Positions 1-6,893 of a stretch of 20,594 bases of DNA are shown here, piece by piece. Made by a program: the position numbers and the translations under genes. The notes beneath the pieces were generated by a model. That model was given only the letters and a program-made list of their open reading frames with translations, made no database searches and was not told where the DNA came from. Source of the stretch: Oscillospiraceae bacterium (GTDB lineage: Bacteria; Bacillota; Clostridia; Oscillospirales; Oscillospiraceae). Position 1 is the first letter of the stretch; each line of letters opens with the position of its first letter. The DNA is taken from assembly GCA_016297855.1 (NCBI GenBank), contig JAEDFW010000017.1:1-20594 (forward strand), in the 5' to 3' direction.

Positions 1-296
1 GGCGCCACGCCAAACGCGCGATAGCGCGCGGGAATCAGCTCCATCACTGTCTTTGATACCGGATCGTCGGTGGAAGTGACATAGCCTGCCGGCTTGTGGA
101 GCATCAGAAGAACGCGACGCAGCAGCTCCACCGGCGCGCCGTCTAAGACAATGGCGGCTGACGTTTCATCGAATTTCTTCGCCTCATCGCGCACCGTCTC
201 ACCGTTTACCGTCACACGCCCGGCGCGGATGGCCGCACGCAGCTCTTTTCTCGAACCGCAGCCGGCGTCGGAAAGAATTTTATCGAGTCTTTGCAT
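1..296 (-). CDS. RsuA-family 16S rRNA pseudouridine synthase, N-terminal part
   Basis: The reverse strand reads MQRLDKILSDAGCGSRKELR and continues to the window edge, about 98 residues. The first ~50 residues look like an S4 RNA-binding domain (the RLDKIL..AG.GSR opening and the G.V.VNG element). They are followed by LMLHKPAGYVTSTDD, the KPxGxxxS/T segment that opens the catalytic domain of RsuA/RluB/RluE-type enzymes. These isomerise specific uridines of rRNA. The catalytic Asp lies beyond the edge, so the exact target (16S or 23S) cannot be decided. The ATG at 296 has GGGAGG five bases upstream. An in-frame ATG at 314 would add six residues but lacks a comparable ribosome site. It is divergent from the next gene. 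Confidence 0.85.
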   Translation of the reverse strand, partial: MQRLDKILSDAGCGSRKELRAAIRAGRVTVNGETVRDEAKKFDETSAAIVLDGAPVELLRRVLLMLHKPAGYVTSTDDPVSKTVMELIPARYRAFGVA

Positions 297-370
297 AACA
301 GCCTCCCGTGTCATATTTCTGATCTGTGGACAATAGGTTGTACTACCGTTTTAGAATTGGGGGAATCCAT

Positions 371-856
371 ATGGTGATCATGACCGCCAAACTCTCCAAA
401 AGCAAGCTGATCGCGATCGCGCTGCTGCTCGTGATCGTAATTGTCATCGCCGTCATTTGCCTGAGCCACGCGTCAAGCCCTGCAGAACCCGAAACGCAGA
501 CAGAAACGGCCGTTCCGGCGCAGAATGCCGGAACTAACGAAGGGCGCATCGCATTTCTGAGCGCGTTCGGCTGGGAAGTAACTGACCAGCCTGTCCAGAC
601 GCAGCAGGTACGCGTACCGACCGACCCCTCGGAGGTATTTCTGCGCTACAATGAGCTGCAGCGTTCACAGGGATACGATCTCAGCACGCTCGCAGGCAAA
701 ACGTTGAACCGCTTTGTCTATGAGGTGCTCAACTATCCCGACGCAGACGGCACCTACTACGCCACGGTGCTTGTCTATCAGGATGAGGTCGTCGGCGGCG
801 ATATCTGCTCGAGCGCGAAAAGCGGCGTGATGCACGGCTTCAAACTGCCGGATTAG
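371..856 (+). CDS. DUF4830-type membrane-anchored protein
   Basis: 161 residues. One hydrophobic helix (about residues 11-32) follows a short basic N-terminus, so the protein is probably anchored with its C-terminal domain outside the cell. A Thr/Glu/Ala/Pro-rich linker (about 36-55) leads to a globular domain with RIAFLSAFGWEV, a YNELQRSQGYDLS segment, LNYPDADGTYYATVLVYQ and a final GGDICS...MHGF. This succession matches what I recall of the DUF4830 family, common in Clostridia and without known function. Start chosen at 371 because GGGGG lies seven bases upstream; 326 would add fifteen residues without a site. It has the next CDS (ribU) far downstream behind its own promoter, so it is probably monocistronic. 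Confidence 0.75.
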   Translation: MVIMTAKLSKSKLIAIALLLVIVIVIAVICLSHASSPAEPETQTETAVPAQNAGTNEGRIAFLSAFGWEVTDQPVQTQQVRVPTDPSEVFLRYNELQRSQGYDLSTLAGKTLNRFVYEVLNYPDADGTYYATVLVYQDEVVGGDICSSAKSGVMHGFKLPD

Positions 857-956
857 ACCCACATCGGCCAGCTCGTGCGCACCTGCTGCCTGGTGCAGCA
901 CACCGTGTCGGAGGTACCTGTCTTCGATGGGCACAGTATACCAGAAAAAGTTGCGC

Positions 957-985
957 TTTACAAGCACGGTCGGGCGCGGTATAAT
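957..985 (+). promoter_or_regulatory. Sigma-A promoter of the ribU leader
   Basis: TTTACA at 957-962, a 17-bp spacer and a perfect TATAAT at 980-985. Transcription would begin near 992, about 16 bases before the riboswitch P1 stem. The stretch 857-956 before it shows nothing I can name; it has no convincing terminator for the upstream gene. Confidence 0.85.
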
Positions 986-1006
986 ACGCTCGTTACAAGT
1001 GAAGAA

Positions 1007-1112
1007 TATCTTCAGGGCAGGGCGAAATTCCCGACCGGCGGTAAAGTCCGCGAGCGCAAGCTGAACCGGTTTGATTCCGGTACCGACAGTACAGTCTGGA
1101 TGAAAGAAGATG
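1007..1112 (+). promoter_or_regulatory. FMN riboswitch (RFN element)
   Basis: The hallmark conserved blocks of the RFN aptamer are all present in order: TCTTCAGGGCAGG, GAAATTCCCGACCGGCGGT, AGTCCGCGAGC, GATTCCGGTACCGACAGT and ACAGTCTGGATG followed by AGAAGA. P1 closes between ATCTTC (1008-1013) and GAAGAT (1106-1111), with a possible U-G pair outside. The aptamer binds flavin mononucleotide and normally lowers expression of riboflavin synthesis or uptake genes. Here it precedes a riboflavin ECF transporter, which fits. Control is by transcription attenuation (see the terminator at 1170-1205). Confidence 0.97.
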
Positions 1113-1169
1113 CGTTGTGCGCGGTCTGTGGCGTCTGCAGGCGGCGTGCATCCGCTGTGGAATCTGCAG

Positions 1170-1205
1170 CGCCTGAAGGAGCATTCTTTCAGGCGTTCAT
1201 TTTTT
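1170..1205 (+). terminator. Riboswitch-controlled intrinsic terminator
   Basis: An 11-bp stem, CGCCTGAAGGA (1170-1180) with TCTTTCAGGCG (1185-1195) and one G-U pair, has a GCAT loop and is followed by TTCATTTTTT. Its 5' arm can instead pair with the 5' strand of the riboswitch P1 (TCTTCAGG, 1009-1016). A second competing pairing is GGCG(T)CTGCAG at 1130-1140 with CTGCAGCGCC at 1164-1173. Both would form only when the terminator does not. Confidence 0.9.
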
Positions 1206-1220
1206 GCAGAGGTGATTTGT

Positions 1221-1943
1221 ATGTCCGAACTTTTCAAAACCATCCGGGAAAATCTGTCATTTGTCGGCGTCTGCCTGCTCGTATTCGCAGCGCTGCTGAT
1301 CATTGCGCTCCTGTTTGAACGCTTTGTCATGCGCGGCAGCCGCCGTAAGCTCGGCGCGGCAAAGACAGTGAGCTTTGTGGCGATGTTTTCCGCCGTGGCG
1401 GCCGTACTGCAGCTGTTTGAACTGCCGCTGTTTTTTGCGCCGTCATTTTACAAGCTGGATCTCAGCGAACTGCCGGTGCTCATCTGCTCGTTCTATCTCG
1501 GACCCGTGTCGGGCGTGGTGTGCGAACTGGTGAAAAATATGCTCAAGCTGCTGCTCAAGGGCACAACTACCATGTTTGTCGGCGATTTTGCAAACTTTGC
1601 CGTCGGCTGTTCGTTTGTGCTGCCGGCTTCGATGATCTACCACTGCATCAAGACAAAAAAAGGCGCGATTGCCGCGATGGCCGTGGGCACAATTGCGCTG
1701 ACCGTGTTCGGCAGCCTCTTTAACGCATGGTATCTGCTGCCAAAATTTGCCGAGATGTACGGAATGCCGCTGGAGGCGATTGTAGCGATGGGCACACAGG
1801 TTAACGGCGCGATTACAAGCGTGTGGACGCTGGTGGCGTTCGCGGTGGTACCGTTCAACCTGCTCAAGGGTGCGGTCGTATCCGTCCTCACATTCCTGCT
1901 ATACAAGCGTATTGAGCGGCTCATCCTGTCACGCAGCGCGTGA
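1221..1943 (+). CDS. ribU: Riboflavin ECF transporter substrate-binding subunit RibU
   Basis: 240 residues, integral membrane. RibU is the S component that binds riboflavin and works with a shared energising module (EcfT plus two ATPases), which is not in this window. Diagnostic segments are KLDLSELPVLI (78-88), LGPVSGVVCELVKNMLKLL (93-111), GTTT (114-117) and GDFANF (121-126), all typical of Firmicutes RibU. The FMN riboswitch immediately upstream gives independent support. The protein is longer than the usual ~190-200 residues because an additional hydrophobic helix (about 12-33) and a basic loop precede the canonical core. Start at 1221 has AGAGGTG about six bases upstream; the open frame extending further up runs through the terminator and is not coding. 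No terminator is evident before the next promoter. Confidence 0.95.
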   Translation: MSELFKTIRENLSFVGVCLLVFAALLIIALLFERFVMRGSRRKLGAAKTVSFVAMFSAVAAVLQLFELPLFFAPSFYKLDLSELPVLICSFYLGPVSGVVCELVKNMLKLLLKGTTTMFVGDFANFAVGCSFVLPASMIYHCIKTKKGAIAAMAVGTIALTVFGSLFNAWYLLPKFAEMYGMPLEAIVAMGTQVNGAITSVWTLVAFAVVPFNLLKGAVVSVLTFLLYKRIERLILSRSA

Positions 1944-1966
1944 TCGCATTTTTTACAATTTATTCA

Positions 1967-1994
1967 TTGTTTTTCCATAAGAATCCGGTATACT
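1967..1994 (+). promoter_or_regulatory. Probable sigma-A promoter for the YjdF-like/PAP2 pair
   Basis: TTGTTT at 1967-1972, a 16-bp spacer and TATACT at 1989-1994, in an AT-rich gap. It would give a short leader of about 30 bases before the gene at 2031. Confidence 0.6.
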
Positions 1995-2030
1995 ATTTTC
2001 TGTTATCTTCCTGAAGGGGTCGGTGTTACG

Positions 2031-2873
2031 ATGGACAAGCACAAAACTGGCGGGCGGATGCGCGCCTATATCAAAGAGCGCCCCTTGGTATTCCTTGTCT
2101 ACTGTGTTGTGCGTCTGATCGTTATCGTTTCGCTTGTTGCCGCGCTTCTGCGGTACGATTATGAAAGTGCATTCACCTGCGTGCTGGTGCTGTTTCTGTT
2201 TATGATCCCGTTGTTTCTGGAGCGGAGTCTTGCCATTCAGCTGCCGAACACGCTGGAAATCATTATCCTTCTGTTTATTTTCGCAGCAGAGATTCTGGGC
2301 GAGCTGCAGTGCTATTTCATTCAGTATCCGAACTGGGACACGATGCTGCACACCACAAGCGGGTTTTTGTGCGCCGCAGTCGGTTTCTCGCTCATTGACA
2401 TTCTCAACCGCGACAGCAAGATCAAATTCAATCTTTCGCCCGTCTATGTTGCCATCGTGGCGTTCTGTTTTTCGATGACCATCGGCGTTCTGTGGGAGTT
2501 TTTTGAATTCGGTGCAGACCGTTTGCTGGGGCTTGATATGCAGAAGGACACTGTCGTGCAAACCATCACCAGCGTATCGTTGGATGAAACAAACCAGAAC
2601 AAGCCCGTCACCATCACCGATATTCACTCGGTTCAGGTCAACGGGCAGGATCTGGGCTTTGACGGATATCTGGACATCGGTCTGTACGACACCATGGAGG
2701 ATCTGTTTGTCAACTTTATCGGTGCGCTCTGCTTCAGTTGCATTGGCTATTTCTATCTCAAGCAGCGCGGCAAGGGGCGCTTCGCCCGGCAATTTATCCC
2801 TGTTATCAAGGAAGAAGTGGATACTGTATATGTCTCAGAAAAAACAGAACCGCCTGAAGATCGGAACGGTTGA
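2031..2873 (+). CDS. YjdF/DUF2238-like integral membrane protein
   Basis: 280 residues with about six hydrophobic segments (roughly 17-40, 45-61, 72-90, 103-125, 135-157 and 225-246). Three polar motifs sit at membrane edges: NWDTMLHTTSGF (about 102-113), LWEFFEFGADRLLGLDMQKDT (about 155-175) and LYDTMEDLFVNFIGAL (about 220-235). The Asp/His, Glu and DTxxDL pattern resembles the DUF2238/YjdF family, whose function is unknown. A soluble insertion of about 45 residues (KDTVVQTITS to DGYLDIG) separates the last two motifs and is larger than I expect in short YjdF proteins. The downstream PAP2 gene starts inside its last 44 bases, so the two are surely cotranscribed and probably act together at the membrane. 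AAGGGG lies about eleven bases before the ATG. Family call is from motif memory, not a search. Confidence 0.65.
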   Translation: MDKHKTGGRMRAYIKERPLVFLVYCVVRLIVIVSLVAALLRYDYESAFTCVLVLFLFMIPLFLERSLAIQLPNTLEIIILLFIFAAEILGELQCYFIQYPNWDTMLHTTSGFLCAAVGFSLIDILNRDSKIKFNLSPVYVAIVAFCFSMTIGVLWEFFEFGADRLLGLDMQKDTVVQTITSVSLDETNQNKPVTITDIHSVQVNGQDLGFDGYLDIGLYDTMEDLFVNFIGALCFSCIGYFYLKQRGKGRFARQFIPVIKEEVDTVYVSEKTEPPEDRNG

Positions 2874-3501
2874 AAATTATCGCCATCTCTGGCTGCTCAG
2901 TATCTGGGTGGTCTATCTGGCGCTGTTCTATGTCATCGAGCACGTCGTCACTGATGACTACTGGGTCTCATATCTGCCGCTGGATGACAAGATTCCGTTC
3001 TGCGCGGGTTTTATTCTCCCATACTGTCTTTGGCATCCCCTGCTGGCGCTCATGACAGCGTATCTGGCGTTCTATGACGCAGAGAATTTCAAGCGGTTCA
3101 TGGCCTTCATCGGCATCGGTTTTATCACCACCGGCATTTTCTGTCTGATTTTTCCCAACGGGCAGGATCTGCGTGTCAGCGAGTTTGCACGTGAGACGGT
3201 GTTTACAAAGCTCGTGCGCCTGATCTACGCTGCCGACACCAACACCAACGTATTACCCAGTATGCATGTGATCGGCTGCGGCGCGCTGATTGCCGCGTGC
3301 TTTCACACGCCAAGTCTCAGAAAACGTCATCTGCACTGGGTCATGCTGCCGCTGGGGCTGCTCATCAGCATCTCGACGGTATTCGTCAAGCAGCACTCGA
3401 TCCTTGATTTTTTCGTGGCTGTTCCGTTTACGCTGCTGGTGCATTTCCTGGTGTACGGCGTAATCTTCCGGCAGAAAGAATCTGCGTCTGAGGCGCAGTA
3501 A
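2830..3501 (+). CDS. PAP2-superfamily membrane phosphatase-like protein
   Basis: 223 residues with about six hydrophobic segments. Two of the three PAP2 active-site motifs are clear: LPSMHV (142-147, motif 2, catalytic-type His146) and STVFVKQHSILD (182-193, motif 3, His189 and Asp193). Their style matches the PAP2_3/inositolphosphotransferase-like branch. Motif 1 is reduced to NGQDLRV, keeping Arg115 but with Val where R-P is normal. Members dephosphorylate or transfer headgroups of lipid phosphates such as phosphatidate or undecaprenyl diphosphate; the substrate here is unknown. The ATG at 2830 overlaps the upstream gene by 44 bases; no strong ribosome site is close, which suggests translational coupling. 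A start further upstream in this frame would be an antiphase reading of the previous gene. Confidence 0.85.
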   Translation: MSQKKQNRLKIGTVENYRHLWLLSIWVVYLALFYVIEHVVTDDYWVSYLPLDDKIPFCAGFILPYCLWHPLLALMTAYLAFYDAENFKRFMAFIGIGFITTGIFCLIFPNGQDLRVSEFARETVFTKLVRLIYAADTNTNVLPSMHVIGCGALIAACFHTPSLRKRHLHWVMLPLGLLISISTVFVKQHSILDFFVAVPFTLLVHFLVYGVIFRQKESASEAQ

Positions 3502-3519
3502 TCTATCATACCAGCGCCG

Positions 3520-3552
3520 CGGCGTCCGAACGGTTCGGACGCCGTTTTTTTT
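3520..3552 (+). terminator. Intrinsic terminator after the PAP2 gene
   Basis: A perfect 11-bp GC-rich stem (CGGCGTCCGAA at 3520-3530 with TTCGGACGCCG at 3534-3544), three-base loop, then eight T (3545-3552), 18 bases after the stop codon. Confidence 0.95.
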
Positions 3553-3610
3553 GCAACCTTCCGGTTCTTTTCTCGTCTGGATAGACAAGGAAATCAAAGG
3601 AGGGCTTCCC

Positions 3611-4471
3611 ATGACGCGAAGAAACATTTTGCTGATCCCGGCTGCTTGCCTCTCTCTGGTGCTGCTGGCCGCGTGCGCACGCGTGCAGAGCCAGCCCCAG
3701 CCGCAGGCGATCTCCTGCTGCGAAACATCTGAAACACCGGAAACAGTCGAACCGGCAGCCGGGCAACAGAAAGAAACCTTCACAGAAAACGCCGGTGCAT
3801 CCAGCCGAATTGCAAGAGACCTGCGGCCTCTCGAGCATGTAATCGGCGCTGCGCCGCGCGAGGACACGCTGCCAGTCGAAACGCCTGTCTACATGCCGGG
3901 AACTGGTGCAGCGCAGGCCGCTTCGGACGTTGCCCCGTCCGAGATCTGTGCGCTGCCGGCAGACAACCGCGCATTCATGCCGCTGACGCCCGAAGAAGCG
4001 ATGGCCGACGAGGCATTCGGCAGCTTTTTCCCGTCTGCTGCGCCAAGTGGCTTTGAAGCAGAAGCAATCAGCCGGTATAAAGATTCGCTCACGGGGCTGT
4101 GGACAAGTATCTACCGTGAGCTGCACTGGACAGTACGCGCGTTTGCGGATGCCGATGCTTCCCGTCTGACGGCTGCATCCGATACACAGAACTATGATCT
4201 GACACGCTACCCCATTCCACGCGCCGAATCCGTCCCGGCGGAACTGCGCGAGATCGTGGACAATCCGATCTTTTATGCAGACGAGCTGACGCAGGCCGTG
4301 GTGGACGCGCGTACCTATGAAGGTGACGAGGGCTATGATTGTTTCTGTTTCAGCGTAAAATATGGTGGCATTCTGATCACCGTGCGCGCCAAGGGCGTGG
4401 AACCCGCGTGGGTTTGTCAGCAGCTGACCGCAATCAATGATACACTTCAGGAACCGGCGGCACACAATTAG
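3611..4471 (+). CDS. Unrecognised secreted lipoprotein
   Basis: 286 residues. The N-terminus MTRRNILLIPAACLSLVLLAAC is a lipoprotein signal with lipobox LAAC, so Cys22 would be lipidated and the protein held on the outer face of the membrane. Residues ~23-150 are low complexity (Gln, Pro, Glu, Thr, Ala) and probably an unstructured tether. The C-terminal half (~150-280) looks folded, with SRYKDSLTGLWTSIY, RYPIPRAESVPAELREIV, a PIFYADELTQAVVDAR segment and FSVKYGGILITVRAKGVEP. I do not recognise the family. A very strong AAAGGAGGG lies six bases before the ATG. It stands alone between a terminator and a convergent gene, and I see no consensus promoter in the 58 bases before it. Confidence 0.85.
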   Translation: MTRRNILLIPAACLSLVLLAACARVQSQPQPQAISCCETSETPETVEPAAGQQKETFTENAGASSRIARDLRPLEHVIGAAPREDTLPVETPVYMPGTGAAQAASDVAPSEICALPADNRAFMPLTPEEAMADEAFGSFFPSAAPSGFEAEAISRYKDSLTGLWTSIYRELHWTVRAFADADASRLTAASDTQNYDLTRYPIPRAESVPAELREIVDNPIFYADELTQAVVDARTYEGDEGYDCFCFSVKYGGILITVRAKGVEPAWVCQQLTAINDTLQEPAAHN

Positions 4472-4495
4472 CCATACGCACTTCCAGCACACAAG

Positions 4496-4535
4496 AAAAC
4501 GTCCGGATGAAGCGCAGCTTCATCCGGACGTTTTT
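4496..4535. terminator. Bidirectional terminator between convergent genes
   Basis: A perfect 18-bp inverted repeat (4496-4513 with 4517-4534) including flanking A and T tracts, with a GCA loop. Plus-strand transcripts of the lipoprotein gene meet TTTTT; minus-strand transcripts of putP meet the complement of the AAAA run. It serves both genes. Confidence 0.93.
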
Positions 4536-4539
4536 CTGT

Positions 4540-6045
4540 TTATCGGTCGATCTCCTTGCTTGTCGCACGATCGAAGATATCCGTGACCGCCTTGGCGGGC
4601 TTTTTGTCGAGCAGCGTCGCCACAACGGCGCACACAAGTCCCACAATAAAGCCGGGCAGCAGCTCATACACACCGGTGGATTTGGACAGGAACACATACC
4701 ACAGCACATCCGTCACAGCGCCGCCGACCACGCCTGCGACCGCGCCCTTGTACGTCAGTCTGCGCCAGAACAGAGACAGGATGACCACCGGTCCAAACGC
4801 CGCGCCAAAGCCGCCCCACGCGTTTTCCACCATATCCATGATGGCCTGCGCGCCCTCAGCCTTACTTGAGGCAATGAAGTAGGCAACAACCGCCACTGCC
4901 AGCACCACCGCGCGGCCGACCCACAGAAGTTCCTTCTCCGAGGCATTTTTCCGGATCACAGGCTTATAGATATCAGCGGTGAAGGAACTGGAGGCCACCA
5001 GCAGCTGCGAATCCGCCGTGGACATCGACGCGGCCATGATCGCCGCCAGAAGCAGGCCTGCGACAAATGTCGGGAAAAGCTTTCTTGCCAGCACGATAAA
5101 GACTGTTTTCTGCATACCGGCAGGCAGCAGTTCACCAGCCACCAGCATGCGGCCAAAATATGCAATCAGACTCACAGCGCCGAGCGAAATCACGACCCAG
5201 ATGATGGCGACCGTAGCGCTCTTTTTCACCATCGAGGGCTTTTCAATCGACATGAAGCGCACGAGAATATGCGGCATGCCGAAGTAGCCGAGGCCCCACG
5301 CAAGGCCGGAGGCGATCTCCTGCCAGCTGGCGGAGAACAGGCTTGTGCCGAAGACGTACTGCGTGCCGTCCTGCGCGTTGGTATATACGGTCGCAAGTGC
5401 GGCAGTATCAAGATCCTGCGTAGCCACGATCATGATAGGGATAGCCAGAACGGCCACCAGCATAAGAAGCCCCTGGAAAAAGTCGGTCCAGCAGACGGCC
5501 TTGAAGCCGCCGAGGAACGTGTAGATAATAATGATGGCAGCAAAGATCAGCATAGCCGCTGAGGTCGAGAGCGTCGGGAAAATCGTCGTGAACACCGTCG
5601 CGCCGGCAACAAAGGCCGAGGCCACATAGATGGTGAAGCAGACGAGGAAAATCACCGCACAGATGAGCTGCAGCACAAGGCTCTTGGTTGCAAAGCGGTT
5701 GGACAGGTACTGCGGCAGCGTAATGGCGTCGCCAGCCGCCTCAGAGAAGCAGCGCAGCCGCCGCGCGACAAAGATCCAGTTGGCCGCGGTACCGAGCGCA
5801 AGGCCGATGCCGATCCACATCTGTCCAAAGCCGAAGGCAAGGATGCTGCCGGGCAGGCCCATCAGCAGCCACGCGGACATGTCAGACGCCTGCGCAGACA
5901 TTGCCGTGACCCACGGCCCCATTTTGCGTCCGCCGAGGAAGTATTCCTTCTCGCCGACGTTTTTCTGCCGGAAGAAAAACACCACGCCGATGGCCAGCAT
6001 CAGCACAAAATACAAAATGAACGCAAGAACTTCAGAACTCCACAT
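4540..6045 (-). CDS. putP: Sodium/proline symporter, PutP type (SSS family)
   Basis: 501 residues, about 13 membrane helices, the length of characterised PutP. It couples Na+ entry to L-proline uptake. Residues known to matter in E. coli PutP fall at the same numbers: Arg40 in FLGGR, then Asp55, Met56 and Ser57 in AQASDMSAWLLMGLPG. The helix-9 Na+ site appears as STADSQLLV (Ser342-Thr343, equivalent to E. coli Ser340-Thr341). The start at 6045 (MWSSEV) has AAAGAGGTG six bases upstream; the longer open frame reads through the promoter. It lies downstream of a TetR-family gene on the same strand, separated by 188 bases that contain a promoter and a large palindrome, so it is probably controlled separately. 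Other SSS substrates are possible, but the motif match favours proline. Confidence 0.92.
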   Translation of the reverse strand: MWSSEVLAFILYFVLMLAIGVVFFFRQKNVGEKEYFLGGRKMGPWVTAMSAQASDMSAWLLMGLPGSILAFGFGQMWIGIGLALGTAANWIFVARRLRCFSEAAGDAITLPQYLSNRFATKSLVLQLICAVIFLVCFTIYVASAFVAGATVFTTIFPTLSTSAAMLIFAAIIIIYTFLGGFKAVCWTDFFQGLLMLVAVLAIPIMIVATQDLDTAALATVYTNAQDGTQYVFGTSLFSASWQEIASGLAWGLGYFGMPHILVRFMSIEKPSMVKKSATVAIIWVVISLGAVSLIAYFGRMLVAGELLPAGMQKTVFIVLARKLFPTFVAGLLLAAIMAASMSTADSQLLVASSSFTADIYKPVIRKNASEKELLWVGRAVVLAVAVVAYFIASSKAEGAQAIMDMVENAWGGFGAAFGPVVILSLFWRRLTYKGAVAGVVGGAVTDVLWYVFLSKSTGVYELLPGFIVGLVCAVVATLLDKKPAKAVTDIFDRATSKEIDR

Positions 6046-6073
6046 AACAAACACCTCTTTAAAAGATGCCGTC

Positions 6074-6102
6074 ATCATAGCAGATTTAAAAATAGACTGC
6101 AA
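6074..6102 (-). promoter_or_regulatory. Sigma-A promoter of putP
   Basis: On the reverse strand, TTGCAG (6102-6097), a 17-bp spacer and TATGAT (6079-6074), about 30 bases before the putP start. The -35 lies within a small near-palindrome, CTGCAATGCAG (6097-6107), which adjoins the large inverted repeat. Confidence 0.8.
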
Positions 6103-6105
6103 TGC

Positions 6106-6141
6106 AGAACGCAGTATAGACTATATTCTATACTGCGTTCT
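6106..6141. promoter_or_regulatory. Perfect 15-bp inverted repeat, candidate operator of putP
   Basis: AGAACGCAGTATAGA (6106-6120) is repeated exactly in inverse as TCTATACTGCGTTCT (6127-6141) around a six-base centre. No T run follows on either strand, which argues against a terminator. It sits a few bases upstream of the putP -35 box and 93 bases past the tetR-family gene, so the TetR-type protein is the obvious candidate binder. Whether it represses or activates cannot be read from position alone. Confidence 0.65.
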
Positions 6142-6233
6142 AATTCTATGTACATTTTCCCTTGAAATTTCTTTTATATTTTACTGTACGAATATTTGGA
6201 TTTTTAACAAAATAAAAATAGATACAGAAAAAA

Positions 6234-6818
6234 TTATGCGCGGAACTCCCGCAGGAACATCTCCATGGCGGTGGCGGAGTAGCTCTTGAGTGAATAATCT
6301 CCGTTGCAGATGCACCAGTCATACATCAGCCCGCGCTCACACAGTGCGTAGAGCTTGGACAGCTCGTTGACGGTCATATCTGTGCGCAGCTCGCCCGACT
6401 GCTGGCCGGCAAGTATGGTTTCGCGCAGCACGCGGTAATAGACGCGGCTGTGGTCGAGCAGATGGCGTTCGCCGCGTGTAATGAGCTGTGTGGACAGAAG
6501 CCGTGCCAGAAGTTCCAGCGAAACGGTGTCCTCAATCATGCTGAACAATTCACGGTTCAGGTACAGCAGCTTCTCAATGCAGCCCATCGACGGGTCAAGT
6601 GTCGGCATCAGTTCCTCATATTTTTCGTCGAAAAGAAATGACAGCGAACTTAGCAGCGCGTCCTTTCCCTCAAAATAATGGTAGAACGACCCCTTCGACG
6701 TTCCGGATTCTTCTATGATATCGTCTACTGTTGTATTGTCGTATCCCTGCTCATAAAACAGGCGCCATGCGGCGGAAACGATCTTCTTTTTTGTGGTTTT
6801 TGTCCGTTTTGCGCTCAT
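6234..6818 (-). CDS. TetR/AcrR-family transcriptional regulator
   Basis: 194 residues. The N-terminal helix-turn-helix domain is clear: KKKIVSAAWRLFYEQGYDNTTV (about 11-32), IIEESGTSKGSFYHYFEGKDALL (about 35-57), the signature of TetR proteins, where SGTSKGSFYHYF contains the recognition helix. The C-terminal ~130 residues are helical and should bind an unknown ligand. The ATG at 6818 has GGGAGG eight bases upstream; a GTG at 6836 is possible but would place the ribosome site inside the gene. It precedes putP on the same strand, and the 36-bp palindrome between them suggests it regulates the transporter. No similar palindrome is seen at its own promoter, so autoregulation is not supported. 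Confidence 0.93.
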   Translation of the reverse strand: MSAKRTKTTKKKIVSAAWRLFYEQGYDNTTVDDIIEESGTSKGSFYHYFEGKDALLSSLSFLFDEKYEELMPTLDPSMGCIEKLLYLNRELFSMIEDTVSLELLARLLSTQLITRGERHLLDHSRVYYRVLRETILAGQQSGELRTDMTVNELSKLYALCERGLMYDWCICNGDYSLKSYSATAMEMFLREFRA

Positions 6819-6848
6819 GGCTTCTGCCTCCCACACACGTTTTGTTTT

Positions 6849-6877
6849 ATTCTAGCACATGCGCAGAAAAAGGGCAA
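6849..6877 (-). promoter_or_regulatory. Sigma-A promoter of the tetR-family gene
   Basis: Reverse strand TTGCCC (6877-6872), 17-bp spacer, TAGAAT (6854-6849). The -35 hexamer is part of the 3' arm of the terminator that ends the amidohydrolase gene. Confidence 0.75.
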
Positions 6878-6893
6878 GGAGCCTTCCCTGCCC
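6867..6893 (-). terminator. Intrinsic terminator after the amidohydrolase gene
   Basis: Reverse-strand stem GGGCAGGG (6893-6886) with CCTTGCCC (6879-6872), one G-U pair, six-base loop, then TTTTT (6871-6867). The first G belongs to the TAG stop codon. Confidence 0.8.

Noticed and set aside
325..333. Single exact TTGTCCACA (reverse) upstream of the rRNA pseudouridine synthase
   Set aside because: An isolated 9-mer is expected by chance in a genome and has no companions here.
352..357. TAGAAT as -10 box for the DUF4830 gene
   Set aside because: Transcription would begin after the ribosome site at 357-363, and the only -35 candidate (TGGACA) is 19 bases away.
665..1330. 221-residue reverse open frame across the FMN riboswitch
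   Set aside because: It spans a certain non-coding RNA and parts of two genes on the other strand; no ribosome site.
6106..6141. Palindrome at putP read as a terminator for the tetR-family gene
   Set aside because: There is no T run after the stem on either strand, and it abuts a good promoter.
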